64,000 bases of DNA from Paracoccus aeridis (GTDB lineage: Bacteria; Pseudomonadota; Alphaproteobacteria; Rhodobacterales; Rhodobacteraceae), in contig NZ_SELD02000043.1 of the NCBI RefSeq assembly GCF_004923205.2, forward strand, positions 34,175-98,174, given 5' to 3'. Shown piece after piece: positions 46,472-56,257 of the stretch. The notes under the pieces are model-generated. The model saw only the letters and a program-made list of their open reading frames with translations, was not told the DNA's origin and searched no databases. Within the stretch, counting starts at the first letter, position 1, and each line of letters starts with the position of its first letter. The translations under genes were made by a program, and so were the position numbers.

Positions 46472-47138
46472 AGTGCGGCGCGGGCGGGATCCCCGGCACC
46501 TGGTCGGCCAGCACGCTGCGGAACGCTGGCCGCGACTTCACGGTCGCGTACCAGTCGCGCAGCGTGGCCGAGCGGTCCCAGTCCACGTCCGAAATGTAGT
46601 CGAGGCACGACAGATGCGCCGCGGCGGTGAAGTCGGCGAGGCTCAGCGTGGTCCCGGCCAGCCACTTGCGCGTCTCCAGCAGGCCGGTCAGGTAGTCCAT
46701 GTGGTCCTTGACCGCGCGCAGGCCGCCCTTGACCAGCTTGCTGTCGGGATAGCCGGCCTTCATGACCTTCTTCCACACCCGCTCGGACAGGATCGGCTGG
46801 GTGACCTCGCGGTTGAACTTGTCGTCGAACCACGCGCAGAGCCGGCGCACCTCGTAGCGTTCCAGCGGCGATCCCGGCATCAAGGGCGGCGCGGGCACCG
46901 TTTCGTCCAGGTATTCGCAGATCGCCTGGCTTTCGGCCATCAGCCGCCCGTCCATCCGCAGGACCGGGATCTTGCCCGCGGGATTGCGCTTCAGCACCTC
47001 GGACCCCGGCTCCCAGTAGCGTTCCTCGACCAGTTCGACCTCGATCCGCTTCTCGCCCAGGACCAGCCGCACCTTGCGGCAGAACGGGGACAGCGCGATG
47101 TGGTAAAGGCGCGGGGTGGACGAGGCGGTCATGGACAT
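46452..47138 (-). CDS. Glutathione S-transferase family protein
   Basis: 228-residue GST. The thioredoxin-like N-terminal domain has [20 protein letters not shown], with Cys rather than Ser or Tyr in the active-site position, then [20 protein letters not shown] holding the cis-Pro and glutathione gamma-glutamyl site. The C-terminal helical domain includes [20 protein letters not shown], the N-capping box. The start at 47138 ([16 protein letters not shown]) gives a normal length. It is followed immediately by a double terminator-like hairpin. Substrate unknown; detoxification or redox housekeeping is likely. Confidence 0.9.
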   Translation of the reverse strand: MSMTASSTPRLYHIALSPFCRKVRLVLGEKRIEVELVEERYWEPGSEVLKRNPAGKIPVLRMDGRLMAESQAICEYLDETVPAPPLMPGSPLERYEVRRLCAWFDDKFNREVTQPILSERVWKKVMKAGYPDSKLVKGGLRAVKDHMDYLTGLLETRKWLAGTTLSLADFTAAAHLSCLDYISDVDWDRSATLRDWYATVKSRPAFRSVLADQVPGIPPAPHYAQLDF

Positions 47139-47234
47139 TCGGGCGATCTGGTCTGTGCTCAAGGCTTTCGCGGGACCTTGCGGTCATACGCCCCGGGCGC
47201 AGGTGTTTCAACCGCGGCGGCTTCTCCCCGGCGG

Positions 47235-48002
47235 TCAGCCGGCCGGCTGCTCGCGCTGGAAGCACGCGGCGCGGCCGTCCGCCTGGATCGTCGCGGCGCC
47301 GTCCGCGATCGCCCGCGCCCGGCGCGAGCCGGGCTCGGGGCGGCGCGTCTTGGGCGCGGGCAGGACCGCCGCCAGCGCCGCCGCCTGGCGTGCCGACAGC
47401 CTGTCGGGCGTGGTGCCGAACAGCTCGCGCGCGGCGGCGTCGATGCCGAAGATGCCGGGGCCGAACTCGGCCACGTTCAGGTACGCCTCGAGGATCCGGC
47501 GCTTGGACCAGACCGCTTCGATCATCGGCGTGTAGACGGTCTCCAGCAGCTTGCGCGCCCAGCTGCGCCCCTGCCACAGATAGACGTTCTTCGCCGTCTG
47601 CTGGGTGATCGTGGACGCGCCCCGGTTCGAGCCCGAGGCGATGACGCGCCGGATCTCGGTCATGTCGAACCCCCAGTGGTTGCAGAAGTTCGCGTCCTCG
47701 GCCGCGACGACCGACCGCGCGACCACGGGCGCGATGTCGTCCATCCGCACCCACTGGCGCGCGCCCGGTCCGGCCTCGCGCATGATGGTCCAGGTCGTGG
47801 GCGGGTTGACCATCCAGTAGAGCACCACCAGCCCCGCCATCAGCGCCAGCACCCTGAGCGCGAACCAGCGCAGCGGCCGCCCGAGCCGCCGGAGCGGGCG
47901 GAGAAGCCGCAGCGCCACGCCGCGCCGCCTCGCGACGGGCCGCGGGGGCGGGGCCGGGGGGACGTCCTCGACCGGCGGGGGAGGAGGGATGCCGAAGCGC
48001 AT
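47235..48002 (-). CDS. mtgA: Monofunctional biosynthetic peptidoglycan transglycosylase
   Basis: 255-residue GT51 enzyme that polymerises lipid II into glycan strands. An N-terminal Pro/Arg-rich cytoplasmic segment is followed by one membrane anchor (about 47-66). Catalytic motifs are EDANFCNHWGFD (holding the catalytic Glu) and GASTITQQTAKNVYLW, then RILEAYLNVAEFGPGIFGI and ARQAAALAAVLPAP. There is no transpeptidase domain, as expected for MtgA. Single gene, upstream of GST on the same strand with a gap of about 96 bases. Confidence 0.95.
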   Translation of the reverse strand: MRFGIPPPPPVEDVPPAPPPRPVARRRGVALRLLRPLRRLGRPLRWFALRVLALMAGLVVLYWMVNPPTTWTIMREAGPGARQWVRMDDIAPVVARSVVAAEDANFCNHWGFDMTEIRRVIASGSNRGASTITQQTAKNVYLWQGRSWARKLLETVYTPMIEAVWSKRRILEAYLNVAEFGPGIFGIDAAARELFGTTPDRLSARQAAALAAVLPAPKTRRPEPGSRRARAIADGAATIQADGRAACFQREQPAG

Positions 48003-48060
48003 GGGGGCGTGGTCTCACGCCCCCGCGCCGCGCGTCAAGGTTGCCGTGGCCGCGCGGGGG

Positions 48061-48684
48061 TCAGAGCCGCGGCGGGACAGACGGGGTCGTCGTCGGGATG
48101 TCCCCGTCGGCGTTGGTGTCGGCGTTGGTGTCGGCGGCCAGGATCGAGCTCCGGGGCGCTTCCGCCTGCACCGGCGGCTCGCTTAGCGGCGCATGGGCGC
48201 CGCCCGACAGGGCCGCGCGCAGCCGCGCCTCGTCCTCGTTCCCCAGCGAGGTCTGGATCACGCGCGCGCCGGCATATTGCTGCAGCCGCGGCAGCAGCTT
48301 GTCGAGGTTCAGCTTGCGCGACAGGATGAACACCGCCCCGCTGCCGACGGGCACCGTCTTGCCGATCTGGCGGATGAAGTCGTCGTTGATGCCGTAATCC
48401 GATGCGCTGCCGGCCAGCGCCCCGGCGCCCGCCCCCACGGCCGCGCCCAGCAGCGGGTTGAGGAACAGAAGCCCGATCAGCCCGCCCCAGAACCCGCCGC
48501 CCAGCGCACCCGCCGCGGTCAGGTTCGCGGCCTGGTGAAGCTGGTAGTGCTCGGCGTCGGGCCGGGTGACGACGACCGCATCCTCAAGCTCGACGAGGTA
48601 TTCGGACTGCGCCTTGGCGAGATCCTGCCGCACGGCGAAGGCGTCATCCTGGTTGTCGAAGGCGATCACGATCAGGTCTGACAT
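48061..48684 (-). CDS. DUF1269-type membrane protein
   Basis: 207-residue protein of the DUF1269 family. The N-terminal ferredoxin-like part (SDLIVIAFDNQDDAFAVRQD) leads into a Gly/Ala-rich hydrophobic stretch (AAGALGGGFWGGLIGLLFLNPLLGAAVGAGAGALAG, about 63-98, written here as two adjoining parts), probably a membrane hairpin. IGKTVPVGSGAVFIL and LQQYAGARVIQTSL are the conserved C-terminal half. The tail is polar, and near its end a 12-bp repeat (48106-48136) encodes ADTNADTNAD. Start at 48684 follows a weak ribosome site. Function unknown; homologues are linked to stress in annotations only. Confidence 0.82.
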   Translation of the reverse strand: MSDLIVIAFDNQDDAFAVRQDLAKAQSEYLVELEDAVVVTRPDAEHYQLHQAANLTAAGALGGGFWGGLIGLLFLNPLLGAAVGAGAGALAGSASDYGINDDFIRQIGKTVPVGSGAVFILSRKLNLDKLLPRLQQYAGARVIQTSLGNEDEARLRAALSGGAHAPLSEPPVQAEAPRSSILAADTNADTNADGDIPTTTPSVPPRL

Positions 48685-49076
48685 GTTGGTCCTCGAAGGT
48701 TGGTGTGCTGCGCCCCAACCCTCGCCCCGCGCGCAGGGTTCCGCGCTTCGCCTGCGCGGCGGCCGCAGGCTTCCGGGATGGCCTGCCGGATCGAGGCCGA
48801 CCTTCCTCAGCGACCAGCGCGTCGGATCGCCCTGTCGACTGGATGTCGGGGGCGGGTGGTGCGGACGAGGCCCGCTGCCACCGGTTGCCCGTTCGGCCGC
48901 CATGGCGCCTTGACCCGAGCAGGTCGAGATCGCGGCCTTGCTGTCGCGTCTCGGCGCACGCTGATCGTCGCTCCCGCGCTCCGATCAGACGACCGCAGGG
49001 CGATCCTGCGACGCCTTCACCGGCCGTCGCGACGTGCGCGGAACGGCGCCGGTCCATCCGACCGGCGCCGCTTGGC
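48685..49076. other. 392-bp intergenic space between gltB end and DUF1269 gene start
   Basis: No convincing gene was found on either strand. The left part should hold the promoter of the DUF1269-type gene (minus strand), but no clear -10/-35 pair is visible. The right end holds the gltB hairpin at 49044-49070. Short open frames here lack conserved sequence and ribosome sites. Confidence 0.6.
49044..49070 (-). terminator. Hairpin downstream of gltB
   Basis: CGGCGCCGGT (49044-49053) pairs with ACCGGCGCCG (49061-49070) across a 7-base loop, 7 bases past the gltB stop. There is no T-run after it on the minus strand. It is the likely 3' end of the gltD-orf-gltB transcript. Confidence 0.55.
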
Positions 49077-52000
49077 TCACTCCGCCGGGACCGCCGCCAG
49101 CTCGCCGGCATCGGCCAGCGGGTGCTTCAGGTGCGCCAGCATCTCGACCGGGCAGACCTGCAGGAACGCGGCGCGGGTCCGGTCCCAGTCCTGCAGGATC
49201 TCTGCCGCCCTGGCGCTGCCGGTTTCCGCCGCATGGCGTTCGACCAGCGCGCGCAGCTGGTCTTCCCAGAACGGCTGCGTCACCGGGCAGGTCACCAGCG
49301 TCTCCATGTTCAGGTTCTTCGCCGCCACGCCGTCGGGGTCGTAGATGTAGGCCATGCCGCCCGTCATCCCGGCGCCGAAGTTGGTGCCGATGGCGCCCAG
49401 GATCACCGCGACGCCGCCGGTCATGTATTCGCAGCCGTTGGTGCCGCAGCCCTCGATCACCACCTTCGCGCCCGAGTTCCGCACGGCGAAGCGTTCGCCC
49501 GCGCGGCCGGCCGCGAACAGGTGGCCGTCGGTCGCGCCGTACAGGACGGTGTTGCCGATGATGACGTTGTCGGCCGCCACCAGCGGGCTGCCCATCGGCG
49601 GCTTCACCACGATGATCCCGCCCGACAGGCCCTTGCCGACATAGTCGTTGGCATCGCCCGTCACCTCGATCTTCAGCCCCCGCGCCGCGAAGGCGCCGAG
49701 CGACTGCCCTGCGCTGCCCGTCAGGCGCAGCGTCAGGTGATCGGGCTGGAGCTTGTTCCGCATCCCGTATTTCTGCACGATCAGCGAGCTGGTGCGCGTG
49801 CCGATGGTGCGGTGGGTGTTCCGCACGGCGTAGGACAGCTGCATCTTCTCGCCGTCCTCGAAGAAGCGGGCGGCGTCCTTGACGATCTCGGCGTCGAGCG
49901 TGTCGAGGACCGCGTTGCGCGGGCGCGAGCGGTCGTAGACGATCTTGTCCGCGCCATCGACGGTGATGAGCAGCGGGTTCAGGTCGAGGTCGTCCAGATG
50001 CGCCGACCCCCGGCTGACCTGCGTCAGCAGGTCCGCGCGCCCGATCACCTCGTCGATGGACCGCGCGCCGATCGAGGCGAGGATCTCGCGCACCTCCTGC
50101 GCGTAGAAGGTGATGAGGTTCACGACCTTGTCGGCGCTGCCGGTGAACATCGCGCGCAGGCGCTCGTCCTGCGTGCAGACGCCCACGGGGCAGGTGTTCG
50201 ACTGGCACTGGCGGACCATGATGCAGCCCATCGCGATCAGCGCGGCGGTGCCGATGCCGTATTCCTCGGCCCCCATCATCGCGGCCATGACGATGTCGCG
50301 GCCGGTGCGAAGACCGCCGTCGGTCCGCAGCGTGACCCGGTCGCGCAGCCGGTTCATGGCGAGGACCTGGTGCGCTTCGGTCAGCCCCATCTCCCACGGC
50401 AGGCCCGCGAACTTGATCGAGGTCGCGGGCGACGCCCCCGTGCCGCCGTTGTGGCCGGAGATGAGGATGATGTCGGCTTTGGCCTTCGCCACGCCCGCGG
50501 CGATCGTGCCCACGCCCGAGCCTGCGACCAGCTTGACCGTGATCTTGGCGCGCGGGTTGATCTGCTTGAGGTCGTAGATCAGCTGCGCGAGATCCTCGAT
50601 CGAATAGATGTCGTGGTGCGGCGGCGGCGAGATCAGCGTCACGCCCGGCGTCGAGTGGCGCAGCCGCGCGATCAGCGACGTGACCTTCATGCCGGGCAGC
50701 TGCCCGCCCTCGCCGGGCTTCGCCCCCTGCGCGACCTTGATTTCCAGCTCCTCGCAGGCGTTGAGGTATTCCGCCGTCACGCCGAACCGCCCCGACGCGA
50801 CCTGCTTGATCTTCGCGGACGGGTTGTCGCCGTTCGGCAGCGGCGCGTGGTGCGCCGGGTCCTCGCCGCCCTCGCCGCTGTCGGACTTCGCGCCGATGCG
50901 GTTCATGGCGATGTTCAGCGTCATGTGCGCCTCGGGGCTCAGCGCGCCGAGGCTCATGCCCGGCGTCACGAAGCGCTTGCGGATCGAGGTGATCGATTCC
51001 ACCTCCTCGATCGGGACCGGCTTGCCCAGCGGCTTGATGTCCAGCAGGTCGCGGATGTGGATCGGCGGGTTCGCACGGATCGCGGCCGAGAACTGCTTCC
51101 AGATCTCGTAGGACGCCTTTTCGCAGGCGACCTGCAGCAGTCGCATGGTGTTGGCTTCCCACGCGTGCTTTTCGCCGGAACGCCTGGCCTTGTAGAAGCC
51201 GCCGATGGGCAGAAGATCGGCGGGTTCGGCGAAGGCCTGCGCGTGGACGCGCTCGAGCTTGCGCTGGATGCCGATCAGCCCGATGCCCGAGATGCGGCTC
51301 TGCATGCCGGGGAAATACTCGGCCACCATCGCGCGGCTCAGGCCCACGGCCTCGAAGTTGAGGCCGCCGCGATAGGACGACAGGACGGAAATCCCCATCT
51401 TCGCCATGATCTTCAGCAGCCCCGCGTCGATCGCGTCGCGGTAGCGGCGCATCGCGGTGATGAGGTCGCCCGCCAGCAGCCCGCGCGCGATCCGGTCGGC
51501 GATGCTGTCCTGCGCGAGATAGGGGTTCACCGTCGTCGCGCCGCAGCCGATCAGCACCGCGAAGTCGTGCGGGTCCACCGCCTCGGACGAGCGGACGTTG
51601 ATCGAACAGAAGGTCCGCAGCCCCTTGCGGGTCAGCCACGAATGAACCGCGCTGGTCGCCAGCACCATCGGGATGCCGATCCGTCCCTGCCCCAGCGCCT
51701 CGTCGGTCAGGACGATCTGGCCCGCCCCCGACCGCACCGCGTCCTCGGCTTCCGCCCGGATGCGGTGAAGCGCCTGCTGCAGCGCGTCCGGCCCCTGGCC
51801 GAAGGTGCAGTCGATCCGCGTCACCTGCTCGGCGAAGGCGGCCATCAGCGCCTCGAACTCGGCATTGGCGAGGAACGGCGTCTCCAGCATCGTGATCTCG
51901 GTCTGGGCCGAGCTTTCGTCGAGCACGTTCTTGAGGTTGCCGAACCGGGTCTTGAGGCTCATCACCCGCGATTCGCGAAGGGAATCGATGGGCGGGTTCG

Positions 52001-53612
52001 TGACCTGGCTGAAGTTCTGGCGGAAGAAGTGGCTGAGCGGGCGATACTGCCGCGACAGCACGGCGGGCGGGGTGTCGTCGCCCATCGAGGCCAGCGTTTC
52101 CTTGCCGTCCTCGGCCATGGGCGCGAGGATGGTTTCAAGCTGCTCGACGCTGTAGCCCGCGGCGATCTGGCGGCGGCGCAGATCCTCGCCGGTGAAGGAC
52201 ACCGTCTCGGGCAGCTCCTTCATCTGCGCCGACAGCTGGACGACCTTCTGCACCCATTCGCCGAACGGCTGCGCGGCGGCGAGTTTGTCCTTGATCTCGC
52301 GGTCGTGGTAAAGCCGGCCCTCGGCCATGTCGACGGCGATCATCTGCCCCGGCCCGAGCGCCCCCTTCTCGCGGACGGAGGTCTCGTCCACCGGGACCAT
52401 GCCCACCTCGGACCCCGCGACCAGCAGCCCGTCGCCGGTCACGACATAGCGCATCGGCCGCAGCCCGTTGCGGTCCAGCCCGCCGCAGACCCAGCGCCCG
52501 TCGGTCATGGCGAGGGCGGCGGGGCCGTCCCAAGGCTCCATCACGGCGTTGCAATAGGCGTACATGTCGGCCCACGCCCTGGGAATGTCGGTCGCGGACT
52601 TGGACCAGCTTTCCGGGACCAGCATGGTCTTGGTCATCGGCGCGTTGCGGCCCGACCGCACCAGCACCTCGAACACCGCGTCCAGCGCGGCGCTGTCCGA
52701 CGAGCCCGCCGGGACGATCGGCTTGATGTCGTCCGCCATGTCCCCGAACGTGGACGACGCCATGCGGATCTCGTGGCTCTTCAGCCAGTTGACGTTGCCG
52801 CGCAGCGTGTTGATCTCGCCGTTGTGGGCGAGCATGCGGAACGGCTGCGCCAGCCACCACTGCGGGAAGGTGTTGGTCGAATAGCGCTGGTGGTAGATCG
52901 CGAAGGCGCTTTCGAACCGCGCGTCCTTGAGGTCGGGGTAGAACTCGGCCACCTGTTCGGCCAGCATCATCCCCTTGTAGATGATCGACCGGCAGCTGAG
53001 CGAGGCGAAGTAGAGCCCCTGCACCTGCGCCGCGGTCGCCGCGCGCTCGATCCGGCGGCGGATGATGTAGAGCTCGCGCTCGAACGTCTCGTCGTCGATG
53101 TCGCCTTCGCAGCGGATCAGGATCTGCTCGATCTCGGGGCGGGTGGCGTTGGCCTTTTCGCCCAGGACCGCGGTGTTCACGGGCACGTGCCGCCAGCCGT
53201 AGATGTAGTGGCCCATCCGCAGCACTTCGGTTTCCACGATCGTGCGGCAGCGTTCCTGCGCGGCGAAGTCGGTGCGGGGCAGGAACACCTGGCCCACGGC
53301 GATCAGCTTGCCCGCATCGGGTTCGTGCCCGGTGCGGCGGACCTGGTCGTGGAAGAACGGGACCGGGATCTGGACGTGGATGCCCGCGCCGTCGCCGGTC
53401 TTGCCGTCCGCGTCCACCGCGCCGCGGTGCCAGACCGCCTTCAGCGCGTTGATGCCGTGTTCCACGACGCGGCGCGACTTGCTGCCGTCGATCGACACGA
53501 CGAGGCCCACGCCGCAGGACGCATGCTCGTCCTCGGCCCGGTACATCGAGTTTTCCGCCATCCAGGCGCGGCGGGTTTCCTCGTCGGCCATCCAGCTCGG
53601 GGAAATGGTCAC
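49077..53612 (-). CDS. gltB: Glutamate synthase (NADPH) large subunit
   Basis: 1511-residue alpha subunit of GOGAT, which makes two glutamates from glutamine and 2-oxoglutarate. The N-terminal glutaminase has a 32-residue propeptide and then the nucleophile Cys33 in ASCGVGLVVSIDG. The FMN-binding synthase domain includes SGEGGEDPAHHAPLPNGDN, LISPPPHHDIYSIEDLAQLI and SGHNGGTGASP. The 3Fe-4S cluster is in the segment CIMVRQCQSNTCPVGVCT. The C-terminal beta-helix (GSPLVAADNVIIGNTVLYGA) channels ammonia. Complete and standard in length. Transcribed after gltD and a small exported gene. Confidence 0.98.
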   Translation of the reverse strand: MTISPSWMADEETRRAWMAENSMYRAEDEHASCGVGLVVSIDGSKSRRVVEHGINALKAVWHRGAVDADGKTGDGAGIHVQIPVPFFHDQVRRTGHEPDAGKLIAVGQVFLPRTDFAAQERCRTIVETEVLRMGHYIYGWRHVPVNTAVLGEKANATRPEIEQILIRCEGDIDDETFERELYIIRRRIERAATAAQVQGLYFASLSCRSIIYKGMMLAEQVAEFYPDLKDARFESAFAIYHQRYSTNTFPQWWLAQPFRMLAHNGEINTLRGNVNWLKSHEIRMASSTFGDMADDIKPIVPAGSSDSAALDAVFEVLVRSGRNAPMTKTMLVPESWSKSATDIPRAWADMYAYCNAVMEPWDGPAALAMTDGRWVCGGLDRNGLRPMRYVVTGDGLLVAGSEVGMVPVDETSVREKGALGPGQMIAVDMAEGRLYHDREIKDKLAAAQPFGEWVQKVVQLSAQMKELPETVSFTGEDLRRRQIAAGYSVEQLETILAPMAEDGKETLASMGDDTPPAVLSRQYRPLSHFFRQNFSQVTNPPIDSLRESRVMSLKTRFGNLKNVLDESSAQTEITMLETPFLANAEFEALMAAFAEQVTRIDCTFGQGPDALQQALHRIRAEAEDAVRSGAGQIVLTDEALGQGRIGIPMVLATSAVHSWLTRKGLRTFCSINVRSSEAVDPHDFAVLIGCGATTVNPYLAQDSIADRIARGLLAGDLITAMRRYRDAIDAGLLKIMAKMGISVLSSYRGGLNFEAVGLSRAMVAEYFPGMQSRISGIGLIGIQRKLERVHAQAFAEPADLLPIGGFYKARRSGEKHAWEANTMRLLQVACEKASYEIWKQFSAAIRANPPIHIRDLLDIKPLGKPVPIEEVESITSIRKRFVTPGMSLGALSPEAHMTLNIAMNRIGAKSDSGEGGEDPAHHAPLPNGDNPSAKIKQVASGRFGVTAEYLNACEELEIKVAQGAKPGEGGQLPGMKVTSLIARLRHSTPGVTLISPPPHHDIYSIEDLAQLIYDLKQINPRAKITVKLVAGSGVGTIAAGVAKAKADIILISGHNGGTGASPATSIKFAGLPWEMGLTEAHQVLAMNRLRDRVTLRTDGGLRTGRDIVMAAMMGAEEYGIGTAALIAMGCIMVRQCQSNTCPVGVCTQDERLRAMFTGSADKVVNLITFYAQEVREILASIGARSIDEVIGRADLLTQVSRGSAHLDDLDLNPLLITVDGADKIVYDRSRPRNAVLDTLDAEIVKDAARFFEDGEKMQLSYAVRNTHRTIGTRTSSLIVQKYGMRNKLQPDHLTLRLTGSAGQSLGAFAARGLKIEVTGDANDYVGKGLSGGIIVVKPPMGSPLVAADNVIIGNTVLYGATDGHLFAAGRAGERFAVRNSGAKVVIEGCGTNGCEYMTGGVAVILGAIGTNFGAGMTGGMAYIYDPDGVAAKNLNMETLVTCPVTQPFWEDQLRALVERHAAETGSARAAEILQDWDRTRAAFLQVCPVEMLAHLKHPLADAGELAAVPAE

Positions 53613-53666
53613 GGCATGTCTCCTTCGAGATGGGGATTGTCGCAGCGTTCGCAGTCGGGGCGCGTC

Positions 53667-54383
53667 TCAGGCATGGGGGAACCCGGCGCGGACCATCTGG
53701 ATCTCGCAGTCGTATTGCGGCTCGGTCGAGCCGAAGCCGGGCTGGCCGGGGAAGCTGAACCGGACGGGGCTGTCGTTCGTTTCCTGCCGCTCGCCGGTCC
53801 AGTCGGTCGCGGTTTCGACCCCGCCGTAGAAGCGGCGCTGTGCCTCGCTCACGAACTGCTGGCCCGAGCGTTCGATCAGCAGGTTGCCGGCTTCGTCGAA
53901 GGTCCGCAGCTGGAAGCGCGTGATCTTCAGGGGCACGCCGCCGACCTCGGCGGTGTCGCCGGTCAGCTCGTCCCGGCCGACATGGTGCAGCCGCTCGCCC
54001 GCGTCCGAGCGGGTCCAGAAGTCGAACTCGTCCGAGCCCTCCGCCAGAAGCGTGGTCAGGCTGGAATCGTCCGGCCCGCCTTCCTCGATCCGGTCGGTGA
54101 TGCCGTCCAGCAGGCCGTGGCTTTCCATCCACCGCGTCTCGTCGTCGATCCTCGACCGGTAGGTGGCGCCCTCGCGGGTGAAGTATTCGACCCACTGGTC
54201 GCCGGGCGCATCGGCGTCGCAGCGATAGTGCTGCGACACGGTGCAGCTGCGGTTCTGGACCGTCATTTCCAGCGTGCAGCCCGGTGGCGGGGTGAAGACC
54301 GGGGCCGCAGCAAGGGCAGGGCCCGCGAGCGCCGCGAGACCCAGCGCCAGCGCGCCCCTGCCCGTGTTGAGCGTGATCGTCAC
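53667..54383 (-). CDS. Exported protein of unknown function between gltD and gltB
   Basis: 238 residues with a Sec signal peptide (LGLAALAGPALAAAP, cleavage near residue 27). No recognised domain. Four Cys residues (in GCTLE, RSCTV, YRCDA and the late YDCEIQ) suggest disulfides and periplasmic location. The body is rich in acidic residues and aromatic strands, consistent with a beta-rich soluble protein. It sits 10 bases after gltD and 54 bases before gltB on the same strand, so it is almost certainly cotranscribed with the cytosolic glutamate synthase subunits. A relation to GOGAT is not evident. Confidence 0.75.
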   Translation of the reverse strand: MTITLNTGRGALALGLAALAGPALAAAPVFTPPPGCTLEMTVQNRSCTVSQHYRCDADAPGDQWVEYFTREGATYRSRIDDETRWMESHGLLDGITDRIEEGGPDDSSLTTLLAEGSDEFDFWTRSDAGERLHHVGRDELTGDTAEVGGVPLKITRFQLRTFDEAGNLLIERSGQQFVSEAQRRFYGGVETATDWTGERQETNDSPVRFSFPGQPGFGSTEPQYDCEIQMVRAGFPHA

Positions 54384-54393
54384 GGGGTGCCCC

Positions 54394-55986
54394 TCACTCG
54401 GCGGCGATGCTGCCCGAACGGGTCAGCGCGGCCGCGATGCTGTCGGCCGCCTCGCGCCCGTCGCGGATGGCCCAGACGACGAGGCTCGCGCCCCGCACGA
54501 TGTCGCCCACGGCATACACGCCATCGAGGCTGGTGCGGTGGGTGCGGTGGTCGGCGCGGATGGTGCCCCAGCGCGTGACCTCCAGCCCCTCGACGCCCCA
54601 GAGCCGGGGCAGTTCCTCGGGCTCGAACCCCAGCGCCTTGATGACGAGGTCGGCGGGTTCGTCGTGGATCGCGCCCTCGATCAGCTCGGGCGACTGGCGC
54701 CCCGACACGTCGGGCGCGCCCAGCCGCATCCGCTGCACCTGCAGGCCGGTGACGCGGCCCGCCGCCTGTTGCCCGACGGGGCCGGTGGAGCGGTCGGTTT
54801 CCGTCCGCAGCCGCGCAGGCGAGAGCTTCGGGTTGTCGCCGATCCCGTCGCCATCCACGTCGCCGCCGTCGTTGGCCACATCCGCTTCATCCCGAAGCGC
54901 GGCGTCGCCCACGACGTGCCCCGAGAACGCGGCAGGGGCCGACAGCCACACGAACTCGACGCCCTCCTCCTCGGCGTTCTGCACCTCGCGCTGCGATCCC
55001 GGCATGTTGGCGCGGTCGCGGCGATACAGGCACTTCACGCTTTCCGCGCCCTGCCGGATCGCGGTGCGGACGCAGTCCATCGCGGTGTCGCCGCCGCCGA
55101 CCACGACGACGCGCTTGCCGGCGGCGTTCAGCTCCCCGTCATCGAAGTCGGGGACGTGGTCGCCCAGGTCGATCCGGTTCGACGCGGTCAGGTAGTCCAG
55201 CGCCGCGACCACGCCCTGCGCCGGGGCGTTGTCGATGTCGAGGTCGCGGGTCTTGTAGACCCCGGTCGCGATCAGCACCGCGTCGTGCTGCGCGCGGATT
55301 TCGTCGAATGTGATCGAGCGGCCCACGTCCGCGTTCAGCCGGAACACGACGCCCGCGTCGGCCAGCAGTCTCGACCGCCGTTCCACCACCGGCTTTTCCA
55401 GCTTGAAGCCGGGGATGCCGTAGATCATCAGCCCGCCCGCGCGGTCGTGCCGGTCATAGACGGTGACCTGGAACCCCATCGCCCGCAGCCGGTCGGCGGC
55501 GGCAAGGCCCCCGGGACCGGCCCCGATGATGCCAACGCTTTCGGGGCGCTCGATGGCCGGGCGGGGGGCCTGGACCCAGCCTTCGTCCCACGCGGTGTCG
55601 GTGATGTATTTCTCGATCGCGCCGATGGTGACGGTGCCGTGGCCCGACTGCTCGATCACGCAGTTGCCTTCGCACAGCCGGTCCTGCGGGCAGATGCGGC
55701 CGCAGATCTCGGGGAACGTGTTGGTTTCCTGGCTGCGCAGATAGGCCTCGTGCAGCCGCCCCTCGGCGGTCAGGCGCAGCCAGTCGGGAATGTTGTTGTG
55801 CAGCGGGCAGTGCGACTGGCAGTAGGGCACGCCGCATTGCGAGCAGCGGCTGGATTGCTCGGCGGCCTTGGCGTCGGCAAACTCGCGGTAGATTTCGTGG
55901 AAGTCCCGGGCGCGGTCGGATGCCTCGCGCTTTTCGGGCATCTCGCGCCCGACCGTCACGAACCTGAGCATCTTCTGCGTGGCCAT
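54394..55986 (-). CDS. gltD: Glutamate synthase (NADPH) small subunit, with an internal insertion
   Basis: 530-residue beta subunit that passes electrons from NADPH via FAD to the large subunit. The N-terminal CSQCGVPYCQSHCPL and CPQDRLCEGNCV hold the 4Fe-4S cysteines. FAD-binding GIIGAGPGGLAAADRLR and NADPH-binding VVVVGGGDTAMDCVRTAIR follow, and the C-terminal DGVYAVGDIVRGASLVVWAI is standard. Compared with the usual length near 475 there are about 55 extra residues around 352-410, including DVDGDGIGDN, which resembles a calcium-binding loop. The start at 55986 (MATQKMLRFVTVGREMPEKR) matches the family; upstream in-frame starts add six residues. Confidence 0.95.
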   Translation of the reverse strand: MATQKMLRFVTVGREMPEKREASDRARDFHEIYREFADAKAAEQSSRCSQCGVPYCQSHCPLHNNIPDWLRLTAEGRLHEAYLRSQETNTFPEICGRICPQDRLCEGNCVIEQSGHGTVTIGAIEKYITDTAWDEGWVQAPRPAIERPESVGIIGAGPGGLAAADRLRAMGFQVTVYDRHDRAGGLMIYGIPGFKLEKPVVERRSRLLADAGVVFRLNADVGRSITFDEIRAQHDAVLIATGVYKTRDLDIDNAPAQGVVAALDYLTASNRIDLGDHVPDFDDGELNAAGKRVVVVGGGDTAMDCVRTAIRQGAESVKCLYRRDRANMPGSQREVQNAEEEGVEFVWLSAPAAFSGHVVGDAALRDEADVANDGGDVDGDGIGDNPKLSPARLRTETDRSTGPVGQQAAGRVTGLQVQRMRLGAPDVSGRQSPELIEGAIHDEPADLVIKALGFEPEELPRLWGVEGLEVTRWGTIRADHRTHRTSLDGVYAVGDIVRGASLVVWAIRDGREAADSIAAALTRSGSIAAE

Positions 55987-56257
55987 CGGCTGCGCCCCCA
56001 TCAATCGGCAGAATGAGCGCCGCGACGCCCGCGAATCGTTCTAAATCAGGCCGTTCAGAGAGAAAAGGCAGCGTTGCTGACCTACAACGCAAATCGGCCC
56101 CTGCCGTCCGGTAAGCTGCTGCGGCGCGTGGATTTATTTAGGTACGAAAGCGGACCCAAGTATGGGATGCCCGGTGTTCTCCTGCATCCGGGGGTTTCCA
56201 CCTTCGCCCCGATCGGTTAAGCCTCGTGCCTGTTTTGTTCCAAGTGCCGCGAGAGTC

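Noticed and set aside
48705..54578. Very long plus-strand open frame of 1957 codons opposite gltB and gltD
   Set aside because: It mirrors conserved gltB on the other strand, is rich in Arg/His/Asp as antisense GC-rich frames are, and has no recognisable domain.
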